Below the pieces are notes generated by a model that searched no databases, was not told the DNA's origin, and was given only the letters and a program-made list of their open reading frames with translations. From G965276765 sp965276765 (GTDB lineage: Bacteria > Actinomycetota > Acidimicrobiia > Acidimicrobiales > Palsa-688): a stretch of DNA of 64,000 nt. The translations under genes were made by a program, and so were the position numbers. The stretch spans positions 1,984,001 to 2,048,000 of the forward strand of contig OZ255627.1 of NCBI GenBank assembly GCA_965276765.1, given 5' to 3'. Positions 26,700-35,112 of this stretch are shown here, piece by piece (position 1 is the first letter of the stretch; every line of letters begins with the position of its first letter).

Positions 26700-28348
26700 C
26701 GGTCGCTCCCGGCCAGAAAGTCGAGGAGATCGGATCGGGTCACGATCCCGACGGGGTGCCCGCCGTCGAGCACGAGCACGGCGGGGGCGGCGCTGAGCCG
26801 GGCGGCGGCCACGTCCACCGACTCGCCGGTACCGATCGTCGGGAGGGGTGGCTCCATGACCGCACCGACCGTCTCGGCGATCATGGACGGCTCGGCGAGG
26901 GCTCGCTCGAGCAGGCGGCGGTCGCTCACCGTGCCGATGACCTCGGCCAGGGCGAGCGGAGGTTCGGCCTTGACGACCGGCATCTGCGACACCCCGTACT
27001 CCTTGAGGACGGCGATGGCCTGGCGGACCGTCTCATCGGGGTGGATGTGCACGAGCGGTGGCACGTCGACCGCCTTTCTCGTCAGGACCTGGTCGATCGT
27101 CTCGCCGCCGACCCGGAGGAAACCATGATCGGCCATCCAGCCGTCGTCGTAGACCTTGGACAGGTACCCCCGACCCGAATCGGGGAGCAGCACGACGACC
27201 ACGTCGTCGGGCCCGAGCTCGCGCCCGATCTCGAGGGCCGCCCAGACCGCCGTGCCGCACGACCCGCCGGCGAGGATCCCCTCCTCGCGTGTCACGCGCC
27301 TGGCGGTGAGGAAGCTGTCTCGGTCCGAGACCATCACCACCCGGTCGGCGATGGTCCGGTCGTAGGCGTCGGGCCAGAAGTCCTCACCGATGCCCTCGAC
27401 CAGGTACGGGCGCCCGCCGCCTCCCGAATAGACCGATCCCTCGGGGTCGGCGCCGATGATCTGGAGATCGGGATTGCGGGACTTGAGGTAGCGCCCGATG
27501 CCGCTGATGGTCCCCCCGGTGCCGATGCTGGCGACGAAGTGGGTGATGCGCCCCCGGGTCTGCTCCCAGATCTCCGGGCCTGTGGTCCGCACGTGCGATT
27601 CGGGGTTGGCCGGGTTGGCGTACTGATTGGGGCTCCAGCCGCCCGGGGTCTCCTGCGCCAGGCGTCGGGCCACCGAGTAGTAGCTCTCGGGGTGGTCGGG
27701 CTCGACCGACGTGGGGCAGATCACCACCTCGGCGCCGTAGGCCCGCAGCAGCGCCCGCTTCTCCTCGGCGATCTTGTCGGGCATGGTGAAGATGCAGCGG
27801 TACCCCCGCCGGGCCGCCACGATGGCCAGCCCGACCCCGGTGTTGCCCGACGTCGGCTCGACGATCGTCCCTCCCGGCGCCAGCAGGCCGTCGCGTTCGG
27901 CTACGTCGACCATCCGCACGGCCGGGCGGTCTTTGACGCTGCCTCCGGGATTGAGATACTCGAGCTTGGCGAGGAGCTGGCAGGACAGGTCTCGTGCGCT
28001 GCGATCGAGGCGGACGAGGGGGGTGTTGCCGACGAGGTCGAGGAGCGAGTCGGCGGCCCGCATGGGTTCGCCCCGATCCGAGATCCTGGCCGTCTCGATG
28101 CCGTCATCCAAGGGGAGCGGCTCGTCGGTGTAGACGACGACGGGCAGCCCAGCCCTGTGCAGTTGCACCGCCACCTCGACGATCTCGTCGGGCTCGCCGA
28201 TCACGCCGACGGTCCTCGGGATGTGGGCTCGCAGCTCGGAGACGGTGCCGAGCGGCAGCTGGCCGGCCGGAATGTTGAGCTCCCTCCTGGCCCGGGCCGA
28301 AAGGCGCGGCGGTACGGCCACATCGCCGACGCAGACGAGGACATCCAT
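26696..28348 (-). CDS. Cystathionine beta-synthase with extra N-terminal domain
   Basis: The 550-residue product has a fold-type II PLP core from residue ~96 (SLLDLVGNTPLVRLDR, PLP Lys in NPGGSVKDRPA, SGNTGVGLA, SIGTGGTISGIG, GGSCGTA) and two C-terminal CBS domains. This is the layout of actinobacterial cystathionine beta-synthase (O-acetylserine sulfhydrylase is the alternative). Unusual is the first ~95 residues, MDVLVCVGDVAV onwards, which are not part of the common core. They look like a small alpha/beta domain. ATG at 28348 is the first start after the overlapping glucokinase; TAGCGT ends 8 nt upstream. An ATG at codon 96 would give a normal-length enzyme. Confidence 0.88.
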   Translation of the reverse strand: MDVLVCVGDVAVPPRLSARARRELNIPAGQLPLGTVSELRAHIPRTVGVIGEPDEIVEVAVQLHRAGLPVVVYTDEPLPLDDGIETARISDRGEPMRAADSLLDLVGNTPLVRLDRSARDLSCQLLAKLEYLNPGGSVKDRPAVRMVDVAERDGLLAPGGTIVEPTSGNTGVGLAIVAARRGYRCIFTMPDKIAEEKRALLRAYGAEVVICPTSVEPDHPESYYSVARRLAQETPGGWSPNQYANPANPESHVRTTGPEIWEQTRGRITHFVASIGTGGTISGIGRYLKSRNPDLQIIGADPEGSVYSGGGGRPYLVEGIGEDFWPDAYDRTIADRVVMVSDRDSFLTARRVTREEGILAGGSCGTAVWAALEIGRELGPDDVVVVLLPDSGRGYLSKVYDDGWMADHGFLRVGGETIDQVLTRKAVDVPPLVHIHPDETVRQAIAVLKEYGVSQMPVVKAEPPLALAEVIGTVSDRRLLERALAEPSMIAETVGAVMEPPLPTIGTGESVDVAAARLSAAPAVLVLDGGHPVGIVTRSDLLDFLAGSDR

Positions 28349-28389
28349 GGCCGCTGACGCTACCGGGATTCGCTTCGGGTCGTGTCCGC

Positions 28390-29226
28390 TCACGTGGGGG
28401 AGACGGGCGCCGCCTGCAGGGCCGCTCCGTGCCCCGCCCCGGCCAGGGCGGCGCCGACGATGCCCGCCTCGTTGTGGAGGGTGGCGGCGACGAGCGGTGT
28501 CCGTATCTCGATGAGCGAGAGAAACTTGTCGGCCTTCCGGCTCACGCCGCCGCCGATCACGATGAGCTCGGGCCACAGGTAGTCCTCGATGGCCCGGAAG
28601 TACGACTGCAGCCGCTTGGCCCATTTGGACCACGACAGGTCGTCGCGTTCACGGGCGCCGGCGCTCGCCCTCGTCTCGGCATCGTGGCCGTCGAGCTCGA
28701 TGTGCCCGAGCTCGCTGTTGGGGACGAGGACGCCCCGGTAGAGCAGGGCGGTGCCGATCCCGGTCCCGAGGGTCGTGACCACGACAAGGCCGTCGTGGCC
28801 GGCGGCGGCACCAAAGGCCACCTCGGCCAGGCCGGCGGCGTCGGCGTCGTTGACGGCGGTCACCGAGAGGCCCGTGGCGTCGCCGATCACCTTCGTGATG
28901 TCCGTGCCGATCCAGGCGTGATCGACATTGGCCGCCGTCCTGGCCACGCCGTCGGTCACCACGGCAGGGAACGTGGCTCCGATCGGTCCTTTCCAGGAGA
29001 AATGCTCGACCACCTCGGCGACGGCGGCGGCGACAGCATCCGGGGTCGACGGCTGGGGGGTGGCCACCTTGTGGCGCTCGTCGTTCAACTCCCCTGACGC
29101 CAGGTCGACGGGAGCGCCCTTGATGCCCGAACCGCCGATGTCGACGCCGAACCCGGCACGCGTTCGGGAGTCGCCCGGTTGCGGGCTGGAACCGGACGGG
29201 GCGGGCGATGGCACCGTGGTGGTCAT
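28390..29226 (-). CDS. ppgK: Polyphosphate glucokinase (ROK family)
   Basis: PpgK phosphorylates glucose using polyphosphate (or ATP), a typically actinobacterial enzyme. The 278-residue protein has the phosphate loop VDIGGSGIKGAPVDLASGE, TFPAVVTDGVARTAANVDH, GTGIGTALLYRGVLVPNSELGH and GGGVSRKADKF, all characteristic of PPGK rather than general ROK kinases. The ATG at 29226 is preceded by CAGGAT at 7 nt and no Shine-Dalgarno; the longer in-frame extension is not conserved. It is divergent from the acyl-CoA dehydrogenase gene, 78 nt away. The cbs gene starts 42 nt downstream on the same strand. Confidence 0.95.
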   Translation of the reverse strand: MTTTVPSPAPSGSSPQPGDSRTRAGFGVDIGGSGIKGAPVDLASGELNDERHKVATPQPSTPDAVAAAVAEVVEHFSWKGPIGATFPAVVTDGVARTAANVDHAWIGTDITKVIGDATGLSVTAVNDADAAGLAEVAFGAAAGHDGLVVVTTLGTGIGTALLYRGVLVPNSELGHIELDGHDAETRASAGARERDDLSWSKWAKRLQSYFRAIEDYLWPELIVIGGGVSRKADKFLSLIEIRTPLVAATLHNEAGIVGAALAGAGHGAALQAAPVSPT

Positions 29227-29291
29227 AGGCACCATCCTGCCTCGCTCGGCGCGCCGGGCGCTCGTTTCCCCTGTCCCTGAATTCCTGCAAG

Positions 29292-29297
29292 TAGCGT
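29292..29297 (+). promoter_or_regulatory. -10 element of a probable leaderless acyl-CoA dehydrogenase promoter
   Basis: TAGCGT ends 7 nt before the GTG at 29305. No good -35 seen. The same hexamer precedes the cbs ATG on the minus strand (28357-28362, 8 nt). Confidence 0.45.
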
Positions 29298-29304
29298 GAC
29301 CTTT

Positions 29305-30561
29305 GTGGATCCCGCCTACCCGCCCGAAGCCGAGGCCTACAGGGACAAGATCAGGGCATTCCTCGGTGAGCACCTCCCGGCCGGATGGAAGGGGATCGGC
29401 GCCCTGCCCCCATCCGAAGCAGCCGAATTCGCCGCCGGGTGGAGGGCCACCCTCTACGAACACGGCTTCCTCGCCGCCTCGTGGCCCAAGACATATGGCG
29501 GTGGGGGGCTAAGCCCGGCCGAGCAGGTCGTCCTCGTCGAGGAGCTGTTCCGTGCCGGCGTCCCGACCGGCACGGCCAACGACGGCTTCGGCATCCAGAT
29601 GGTGGGCAACACCATCTTGCGATGGGGCACCGAAGAGCAAAAGCGCCACTTCCTGCCCCGGATCCTCTCCGGTGCCGACCGCTGGTGCCAGGGCTACTCC
29701 GAGCCCGGCGCCGGCTCCGACCTGGCCAACCTCGGGACCCGGGCCGTGCTCGACGGCGATGAGTGGGTGCTCAATGGCCAGAAGATCTGGACGTCGGCGG
29801 CCCACCTGGCCAACTGGATCTTCGTGCTGGCGAGAACCGATCCCGACGTCGGCAAGCACAAGGGCATCACGTTTCTGCTCGTCCCCATGGACCAGCCGGG
29901 CGTCGAGGTCAGGCCCATCCGGATGCTCAACGGGGCATCGGAGTTCAACGAGACGTTCCTCACCGACGCCCGCACGCCGGCCGTCAACGTTGTGGGCGGC
30001 ATCAACGAGGGGTGGGCCGTGGCCATGACCCTGCTCGGCTACGAGCGAGGAGAGGCCGCCGCCACTGTGCCGATCATGTACCGGGCCGAGTTGGACCGGC
30101 TCATCGACCTGGCCCGCGAGCGGGGGCGTAGCCTCGATCCGTTGATCCGCCAGCGCCTGGCGTGGTGCTACGGTCAGGTTGAGGTCATGCGCTTCTTGGG
30201 GATGCGCACGCTCAGCCGGTTCATCGCCGGTGAGACCCCTGGCCCTGAGTCGTCGATCTTCAAGCTGTTCTGGAGCGAATACCACCAGGTCGTTACGGAG
30301 CTGGCCGTCGACGTTCTCGGCGCCGACGCTCTCGTGCCGTCGGGGCGGTGGCCGACGAGCAGCTTCCAGGCCGACAGCGTCGGCGCGCCCAATGACAGCG
30401 CCTCGTGGGTCGGGACGTTTCTCTCGGCGAGGGCCGGAACGATCTACGCCGGTACCTCGCAGATCCAGCGCAACATCCTGGGCGAGATGGTCCTCGGTCT
30501 GCCCAAGGAGCCCGCAGGTCCGAGGGAGACGTGGCGGGAGTTGCAGGCCCGCCAGCCGTAA
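29305..30561 (+). CDS. Acyl-CoA dehydrogenase family protein
   Basis: A 418-residue flavoprotein that oxidises acyl-CoA at the alpha-beta bond. N-terminal helices begin PPEAEAYRDKIRAFLGEHLP. The FAD/substrate region has WCQGYSEPGAGSDLANL and GQKIWTSAAHLANW; the C-terminal helical bundle contains YAGTSQIQRNILGEMVLGLP. This subtype is close to the FadE groups acting on branched or cyclic substrates, but substrate cannot be fixed. GTG at 29305 is chosen over GTG at 29296 because the second overlaps the -10 TAGCGT and adds only three residues. The stop codon lies in a 16-bp repeat. Confidence 0.92.
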   Translation: MDPAYPPEAEAYRDKIRAFLGEHLPAGWKGIGALPPSEAAEFAAGWRATLYEHGFLAASWPKTYGGGGLSPAEQVVLVEELFRAGVPTGTANDGFGIQMVGNTILRWGTEEQKRHFLPRILSGADRWCQGYSEPGAGSDLANLGTRAVLDGDEWVLNGQKIWTSAAHLANWIFVLARTDPDVGKHKGITFLLVPMDQPGVEVRPIRMLNGASEFNETFLTDARTPAVNVVGGINEGWAVAMTLLGYERGEAAATVPIMYRAELDRLIDLARERGRSLDPLIRQRLAWCYGQVEVMRFLGMRTLSRFIAGETPGPESSIFKLFWSEYHQVVTELAVDVLGADALVPSGRWPTSSFQADSVGAPNDSASWVGTFLSARAGTIYAGTSQIQRNILGEMVLGLPKEPAGPRETWRELQARQP

Positions 30562-30598
30562 GCGCCGCCAGCCCTACCCGCCGCCAGCCGTAAGGCGC
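30551..30598 (+). repeat. 16-bp tandem repeat at the acyl-CoA dehydrogenase stop codon
   Basis: GCCAGCCGTAAG, GCCAGCCCTACC and GCCAGCCGTAAG start at 30551, 30567 and 30583. The first holds the TAA stop of the dehydrogenase gene; the others fill the short gap to the convergent amidohydrolase gene. Confidence 0.85.
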
Positions 30599-30605
30599 TG
30601 CGCCG

Positions 30606-31427
30606 TCAGGCTCTCACGCCGGCGTGGAGCCGCTCGGCGTTGCCACCCCTGATGCCGGCCAGGGCGGCCGGCTCGAGCCCGAGGCCGTCGAGATGGGCCA
30701 GGAGATCCGTGACCGTCACGGCGGTGTTGGGGCAGTCGGACCCGAAGAGCACCCGGTCGGCGACGGCGGCCAGCCGGTCGGCGGGGATGGGGATCGGGTC
30801 GTGGACGACCGGAGTCAAGTCGGCGTGGACGTTGTCATGCGAGGCCATCAGGTCGAGGGTGGCGTCTAGGGCGTCGTGGCCGAAGTGGGCGACGATGAGC
30901 GGCGCTTGGGGCCACCGTTCGGCGACGACCCGTACCGCGTCGACCTCGCCGGCGGCGGTGTGCCCGGAGACGGCGTGGCCGGCGTGGATCACGACAGGAA
31001 GGCCCACATCCGAGACGTAGGCCCATACCGCCTCGAGGCGGGGGTCGTCGGGGGCGAACTCCCCGACCGAGCAGTGCAGCTTGAGGACGCGCAGCCCGAG
31101 GTCCTCGACCCCGGCCCGCACAATGCCGGCCGGGTCGGCGTCGCCTGGGTGGACGGTGGCCCCGCCGATCACGTCGACGGGACCTTCGGCCAGCGCCGCC
31201 GCCGTCTCGGCCGAGGCCTGGTTGAGGGCGGCGGCCGTCCCGGGACGCCGAGCGTAGGGGAGCGACCATGCCTGGGTGATTCCCTCCGCCGCAAGGAGAC
31301 GGGTGGTCTCGGCGTGGTCGAGCGGGTACCGCCAGGTGTCAAGGCCGACGCCGTTATCGGCGAAGAACGCCCGAATCGCCTGGCCCAGGCGCTGGGGAAG
31401 CAGGTGGACGTGGGCGTCGACGGTCAC
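30606..31427 (-). CDS. Amidohydrolase family (TIM-barrel, amidohydrolase 2) protein
   Basis: A 273-residue metal-dependent hydrolase. DAHVHLLPQ gives the HxH metal pair of strand 1, VVIHAGHAVSG and VAHFGHDAL the later histidines, and LFGSDCPNT the catalytic Asp. The family contains ACMSD-type decarboxylases, lactonases and other hydrolases; no specific substrate can be given. The GTG has CAGGAT 6 nt upstream, fitting a leaderless start. It lies apart from the kyn genes, on the same strand but separated by a plus-strand gene, so a role in that pathway would be speculation. Confidence 0.8.
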   Translation of the reverse strand: MTVDAHVHLLPQRLGQAIRAFFADNGVGLDTWRYPLDHAETTRLLAAEGITQAWSLPYARRPGTAAALNQASAETAAALAEGPVDVIGGATVHPGDADPAGIVRAGVEDLGLRVLKLHCSVGEFAPDDPRLEAVWAYVSDVGLPVVIHAGHAVSGHTAAGEVDAVRVVAERWPQAPLIVAHFGHDALDATLDLMASHDNVHADLTPVVHDPIPIPADRLAAVADRVLFGSDCPNTAVTVTDLLAHLDGLGLEPAALAGIRGGNAERLHAGVRA

Positions 31428-31719
31428 GCCCTCATCCTGTCGCGTCGCGGTGTGGGGACCGCCAATTGGTGGCTTGGTGGCGGCCCATCGCCGGCCGGCC
31501 TGGACCGGGGGCGGGTGTGGCGACGATCATGGTCCGGTGTTTCCTGCCGATGAGCGCCCGGGTGACGGGCTTGCACCCGACGATGTCGTAGCCGAGGAGG
31601 GCGAGTCTGGTGTGGCGGCCGCCGGCGCCCCGGATGGTGTGGCCGGGGTATCGGGTGTCGGGGTAGCGGGCGACGACGTAGACGGCGGCGACAAAGGCCC
31701 GAAGGATCGCAGCGCCGTC

Positions 31720-32826
31720 ATGGCCTTCCTTGCTGCCGTCCTGCTGGCGGCGGCCGCCGCCCTCGAGGTGGTCGCCCTCGCCCTGCGCCAGTCCCCGGGC
31801 CAGCTGCCGCTGAGCCACGATGGCCCGACGGTCGCCTCCCACGTGGTCATCGCCGCCGGGTTGCTCGTGAGCGCCGGCCTCTGCGCCGTCAGGTCTCGCG
31901 GCCTCGTCGTCGCTGGGGCCATGATCGCCGCAGGGATCGTCGCCGCCAACCTGGGCAACGTCATTTCCGACTTCGGCACCGTCCTTGCGGTCACAACCGC
32001 CAGCGGGGGCCTCTGGACGGAGGCCGGGGTGCTCGTGCTCGGTGCCGTTGGAGCGATTGTTGGCCTGGCCGGCTCGACGAGCGCCGGGTCATCGAGCGCC
32101 GGGTCATCGAGCGCCGGGCAGGCTCTTGAGCCGTCGGTTGCCTGGACACCGATCGGCGAACCCGGGAGGCGTGGCTTCGACGGTCGCCGGCTTCCCGCGG
32201 TGGGGCTTGCCGTCTGGACGGGGATCGCATCGGTGGTGCTCGGCGTGGCCTTCCTGCCGGCGTGGGACCGCTACCACTTCGTCTTCGTGACCGTTGGGAC
32301 GAGTCGCAACGTGTTCGCTGGTAGCGCCTTCATGAGGGGCACGCCCGGACTGACCACAGCAGGAGACATCGTGGCGGCTCTCGCCCTCGCCCTCCTACCC
32401 GTCGTCGCCATCCTTTGGCCCCGGCCGCGTGCGGGCGTCCCCCTCGGGCTCGGCGTGGTGATCGTGGTCGTGGCCCAGACCATCTCCGCCGTCGCCGGGA
32501 TCTTCCACGTGCCGCTGAGCCAGTTCGTTTCGGCGCGAACCGCCACGGAGTTCGGGGTCGTGCTCCACGTCTCGCTCACCGGCTGGTTCGACCTGGAGGT
32601 CGTCGCCGGGCTGGCGCTGCTCGTCCTGCTGGCTTCCCGCTGGGAGGCGCTGGCGCCCGATGACGACGCCGCGCCGGTCCCGCCGCTGCCCTCGGGGAGC
32701 ACCGGGTGGAACCCGCCGGGCAGCGCCGGGTGGAACCCGCCGGGCAGCGCCGGGTGGAACCCGCCGGGCCGGGTCGGCCACCACGACGCCTGGGTGTCCC
32801 AACCGCCGCCGCCGGGGGGCCGCTGA
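31720..32826 (+). CDS. Uncharacterised membrane protein with C-terminal GWNPPGSA repeats
   Basis: About eight hydrophobic segments in 368 residues, with a polar Ser/Gly loop (15-bp repeat) between the third and fourth and a C-terminal cytoplasmic-type tail with three GSAGWNPP units (24-bp repeat). No recognised family. The start is uncertain: ATG 31720 begins at the first helix, while GTG 31537 would add 61 Gly/Asp-rich residues with poorer third-position GC. If 31720 is right, the 292 nt to the divergent amidohydrolase gene hold nothing that I can identify. The 3' end is followed by a strong hairpin. Confidence 0.6.
   Translation: MAFLAAVLLAAAAALEVVALALRQSPGQLPLSHDGPTVASHVVIAAGLLVSAGLCAVRSRGLVVAGAMIAAGIVAANLGNVISDFGTVLAVTTASGGLWTEAGVLVLGAVGAIVGLAGSTSAGSSSAGSSSAGQALEPSVAWTPIGEPGRRGFDGRRLPAVGLAVWTGIASVVLGVAFLPAWDRYHFVFVTVGTSRNVFAGSAFMRGTPGLTTAGDIVAALALALLPVVAILWPRPRAGVPLGLGVVIVVVAQTISAVAGIFHVPLSQFVSARTATEFGVVLHVSLTGWFDLEVVAGLALLVLLASRWEALAPDDDAAPVPPLPSGSTGWNPPGSAGWNPPGSAGWNPPGRVGHHDAWVSQPPPPGGR
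32078..32118 (+). repeat. 15-bp tandem repeat in membrane-protein loop
   Basis: Two identical units CGAGCGCCGGGTCAT and 11 bases of a third encode SSAGS-type residues in a loop. In-frame. Confidence 0.85.
32699..32770 (+). repeat. 24-bp tandem repeat encoding GSAGWNPP
   Basis: Three units of 24 bp (32699, 32723, 32747) differ at two positions and encode the octapeptide repeats in the tail of the membrane protein. Trp-Asn-Pro-Pro spacing may form a docking tail; function unknown. Confidence 0.92.
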
Positions 32827-32869
32827 CGCTAGGGCGAGCACATCGGGGCCGAGTACCTCGAAGTGAGCG

Positions 32870-32918
32870 TTTCTTTGCCCACTTTTACGGAGTCACTCCG
32901 TAAAAGTGGTCAAAGAAA
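32870..32918. terminator. 24-bp arm perfect-type hairpin between convergent genes
   Basis: Left arm 32870-32893 and right arm 32895-32918 pair with a single mismatch around C32894. The outer arms are TTTCTTTG and CAAAGAAA. It lies between the 3' ends of the membrane-protein gene (32826) and kynU (32943), so a bidirectional terminator is the simplest reading. The outer T-rich and A-rich ends would give U-rich tracts for both directions. Confidence 0.7.
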
Positions 32919-32942
32919 AGTGTCTATCGGCGGCGCCGAGTT

Positions 32943-34202
32943 TCAGGCGGTGGCGATGACGTGGCGCATCACATGGAGGGCGTCCCAGACCTCTCGGTAG
33001 GTGGTGGTGAGGGGAGCGAGGCCGATGCGGATCAGGTCGGGCTGGCGGAAGTCGGGGACGACGCCGGCGGCGATCAGCTGTTCGGTCACGGCCTCGGCGT
33101 CGCTGCCCCTGACGACGATGTGACTCCCCCTGATGGCGGGGCGGCGTGGTGACACGACCTGCCAGCCGAGCGGAGCAAGGAGGGAGTCGGCCAGGTCGGT
33201 CGCCAGGTCCACGAGCTCGATGCTCTTGGCCCTGATGCGGCCGATGCCGGCATCGGCTACCACCTTGACACCCTCGTCGACGGCGACGATCCCTGGCACG
33301 TTGGGCGTCCCCGAGAGCATCCGGCGTACCCCATGCGCCGGCCGGTGGGAGCGGGCCATGGCGAAGACGTCTTCGGCTCCGAACCAGCCGGGGATGGGCT
33401 GTTCGACGTCGGCGTGGTGGCGGTCGGCGACGTAGATGTACGCCGGCGCGCCCGGCCCGGCGTTGAGGTACTTGTACGTGCAGCCGACGGCGAGGTCAAC
33501 GCCGGCGTCGTCCAGACGGACGGGGACTGCGCCCGCCGAATGAGAGAGATCCCACACCACGACGCCCCCGGCGTCGTGGGTCATGGCCGTGAGGGTGGCC
33601 ATGTCGGCGAGGTAACCCGAGCGGTAGTCGACATGGCTCAGGACGACCGCTGCGGTCCTCTCGCCGAGAAACGGCCGCAGTTGATCGGCGCTGACACCGC
33701 CATCGGGTCCCGGCGGTACCAAGCGGACCTCGAGCCCAAGGGCCGCAGCTACGGCGTTGACAACGTAGCGATCGGTCGGGAAGTCGGCCTCGTCGATGAC
33801 GATCTCGTCACGGCCGGGACGGAGCCCCACCGCGGCGTGAATGGTCTTGTAGAGGTTGACGGTCGTGGAGTCGGCGATGACCGTCTGACCTGTGGCGGCG
33901 CCGAGCACGGCGGCCCCGAGCCGATCGCCGACCTCGTGGGGGAGATCGAGCCACCGTTCGTCCCAGCTGCGGATCAGACGGGTGGCCCACTCGACGTCGA
34001 TCAGGTGGGCGAGACGGTCCACTGTGGCTCTTGGGGTGCGCCCAAGCGAGTTGCCGTCGAGGTAGGCGGCGGGGTCATCGCGGATCACGAACCGATCGCG
34101 AAACGACGCCAGGGGGTCGTCGGCGTCCGCTTGCGTCACGTCGTCGAGAGTCGGTCTCGCGCCCCGAGGCGGCCGGGCGCCGGACGGTGACAGGTCGGTC
34201 AT
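32943..34202 (-). CDS. kynU: Kynureninase
   Basis: KynU cleaves L-kynurenine to anthranilate and alanine with PLP. The 419-residue product shows YLDGNSLGRTPRAT, DSTTVNLYKTIHAAV, DEADFPTDRYV, VVVWDLSHSAGAVPV and the PLP lysine in GCTYKYLNAGPGAPA, all close to canonical kynureninase. The ATG at 34202 overlaps the kynA stop by 4 nt; a longer frame is upstream shadow. It ends the livH-kynU gene run. No kynurenine formamidase gene is in the window, so the step between N-formylkynurenine and kynurenine must be encoded elsewhere. Confidence 0.96.
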   Translation of the reverse strand: MTDLSPSGARPPRGARPTLDDVTQADADDPLASFRDRFVIRDDPAAYLDGNSLGRTPRATVDRLAHLIDVEWATRLIRSWDERWLDLPHEVGDRLGAAVLGAATGQTVIADSTTVNLYKTIHAAVGLRPGRDEIVIDEADFPTDRYVVNAVAAALGLEVRLVPPGPDGGVSADQLRPFLGERTAAVVLSHVDYRSGYLADMATLTAMTHDAGGVVVWDLSHSAGAVPVRLDDAGVDLAVGCTYKYLNAGPGAPAYIYVADRHHADVEQPIPGWFGAEDVFAMARSHRPAHGVRRMLSGTPNVPGIVAVDEGVKVVADAGIGRIRAKSIELVDLATDLADSLLAPLGWQVVSPRRPAIRGSHIVVRGSDAEAVTEQLIAAGVVPDFRQPDLIRIGLAPLTTTYREVWDALHVMRHVIATA

Positions 34203-35053
34203 GGCTGGTCGCCGATCTCGGCGCGCACGGCGAGCAGCTCGGGAAAGAAGGTCAGCTCGAGGGCTCGACGCAAGAAGGCGACGCCAGAGGATCCGCCCGT
34301 TCCCCGCTTGGACCCGATGACCCGCTCCACCGTCTTCAGGTGCCGAAAACGCCACAGCTGAAAGGCCTCCTCGACGTCGACGAGCTCCTCTGCCGTCTCA
34401 TAGGCGGCCCAGTGCGCATCGGGGCGGGCGTAGATGCGTTTGAACGCCTCGACCACGCCGGGAGATGACACGTATGGCACGGACCAGTCACGTTCGACCA
34501 CATCGTGGGGGAGGTCGTGGCCGGCGCGGGCCAGGTACCTGAGAAACTCGTCGTACAGGCCGGGTGCGGCGAGGTCGGCGCCCAGTCCGGCGACCGCATC
34601 GGGGTCGTGGGCGAAGACCTCCAGCATCCCGGGCGTCTTGTTGCCGAGGAGAAACTCGACGGTTCGGTACTGCAGTGACTGGAACCCCGATGCCGGGCCG
34701 AGGTGACCGCGAAACTGCGAGTACTCGATGGGCGTCAACGTGGCGAGCACGGCCCATTGCTCGAACATCTGCTTGAGGATGTGCTTGATGCGGGCAAGGC
34801 GTTTGAGTGCGGGCCCGACGTCGTCGGATGCGAAGAGGGCGATGGCCGATCGCAGTTCGTGGATCAACAGCTTCAACCACAGTTCGGTCACCTGATGCTG
34901 GACGATGAACAGCATCTCGTCGTGGTGATCCGAGCGGGGATGCTGGGCGCCGAGCAGCCGTCCGAGGTCCAGGTAGGCGTCGTAGGTGAGCGAGCCGGCC
35001 AGGTCCCTGTGTACCCCCGGCTCGATTCGGCGGTAACTCGGGGCTTCGGTCAC
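34199..35053 (-). CDS. kynA: Tryptophan 2,3-dioxygenase
   Basis: A 284-residue haem enzyme that opens the indole ring of tryptophan. FIVQHQVTELWLKLL carries the distal His region, EYSQFRGHLGPASGFQS the substrate-binding Arg, and FQLWRFRHLKTVERVIG the proximal haem His. GSKRGTGGSSGV is the usual C-terminal loop. Length is typical. GTG start; CAGTCT ends 6 nt upstream, so a second leaderless promoter inside the run is possible, 59 nt after the substrate-binding protein gene. Confidence 0.97.
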   Translation of the reverse strand: MTEAPSYRRIEPGVHRDLAGSLTYDAYLDLGRLLGAQHPRSDHHDEMLFIVQHQVTELWLKLLIHELRSAIALFASDDVGPALKRLARIKHILKQMFEQWAVLATLTPIEYSQFRGHLGPASGFQSLQYRTVEFLLGNKTPGMLEVFAHDPDAVAGLGADLAAPGLYDEFLRYLARAGHDLPHDVVERDWSVPYVSSPGVVEAFKRIYARPDAHWAAYETAEELVDVEEAFQLWRFRHLKTVERVIGSKRGTGGSSGVAFLRRALELTFFPELLAVRAEIGDQP

Positions 35054-35112
35054 GACCCAAGACTGCCACGCCGTCCCGGGTGGGGCTCGGGGCGGCGTGG
35101 CCGAGTCGGAGG

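Noticed and set aside
30606..31427. Amidohydrolase as the missing kynurenine formamidase or ACMSD
   Set aside because: Family and motif do not identify it as KynB, and it is separated from the kyn genes by an opposite-strand gene; kept as a general amidohydrolase.
31432..31842. 136-codon minus-strand frame upstream of the amidohydrolase
   Set aside because: Composition is random-like and it overlaps the start of the plus-strand membrane protein.
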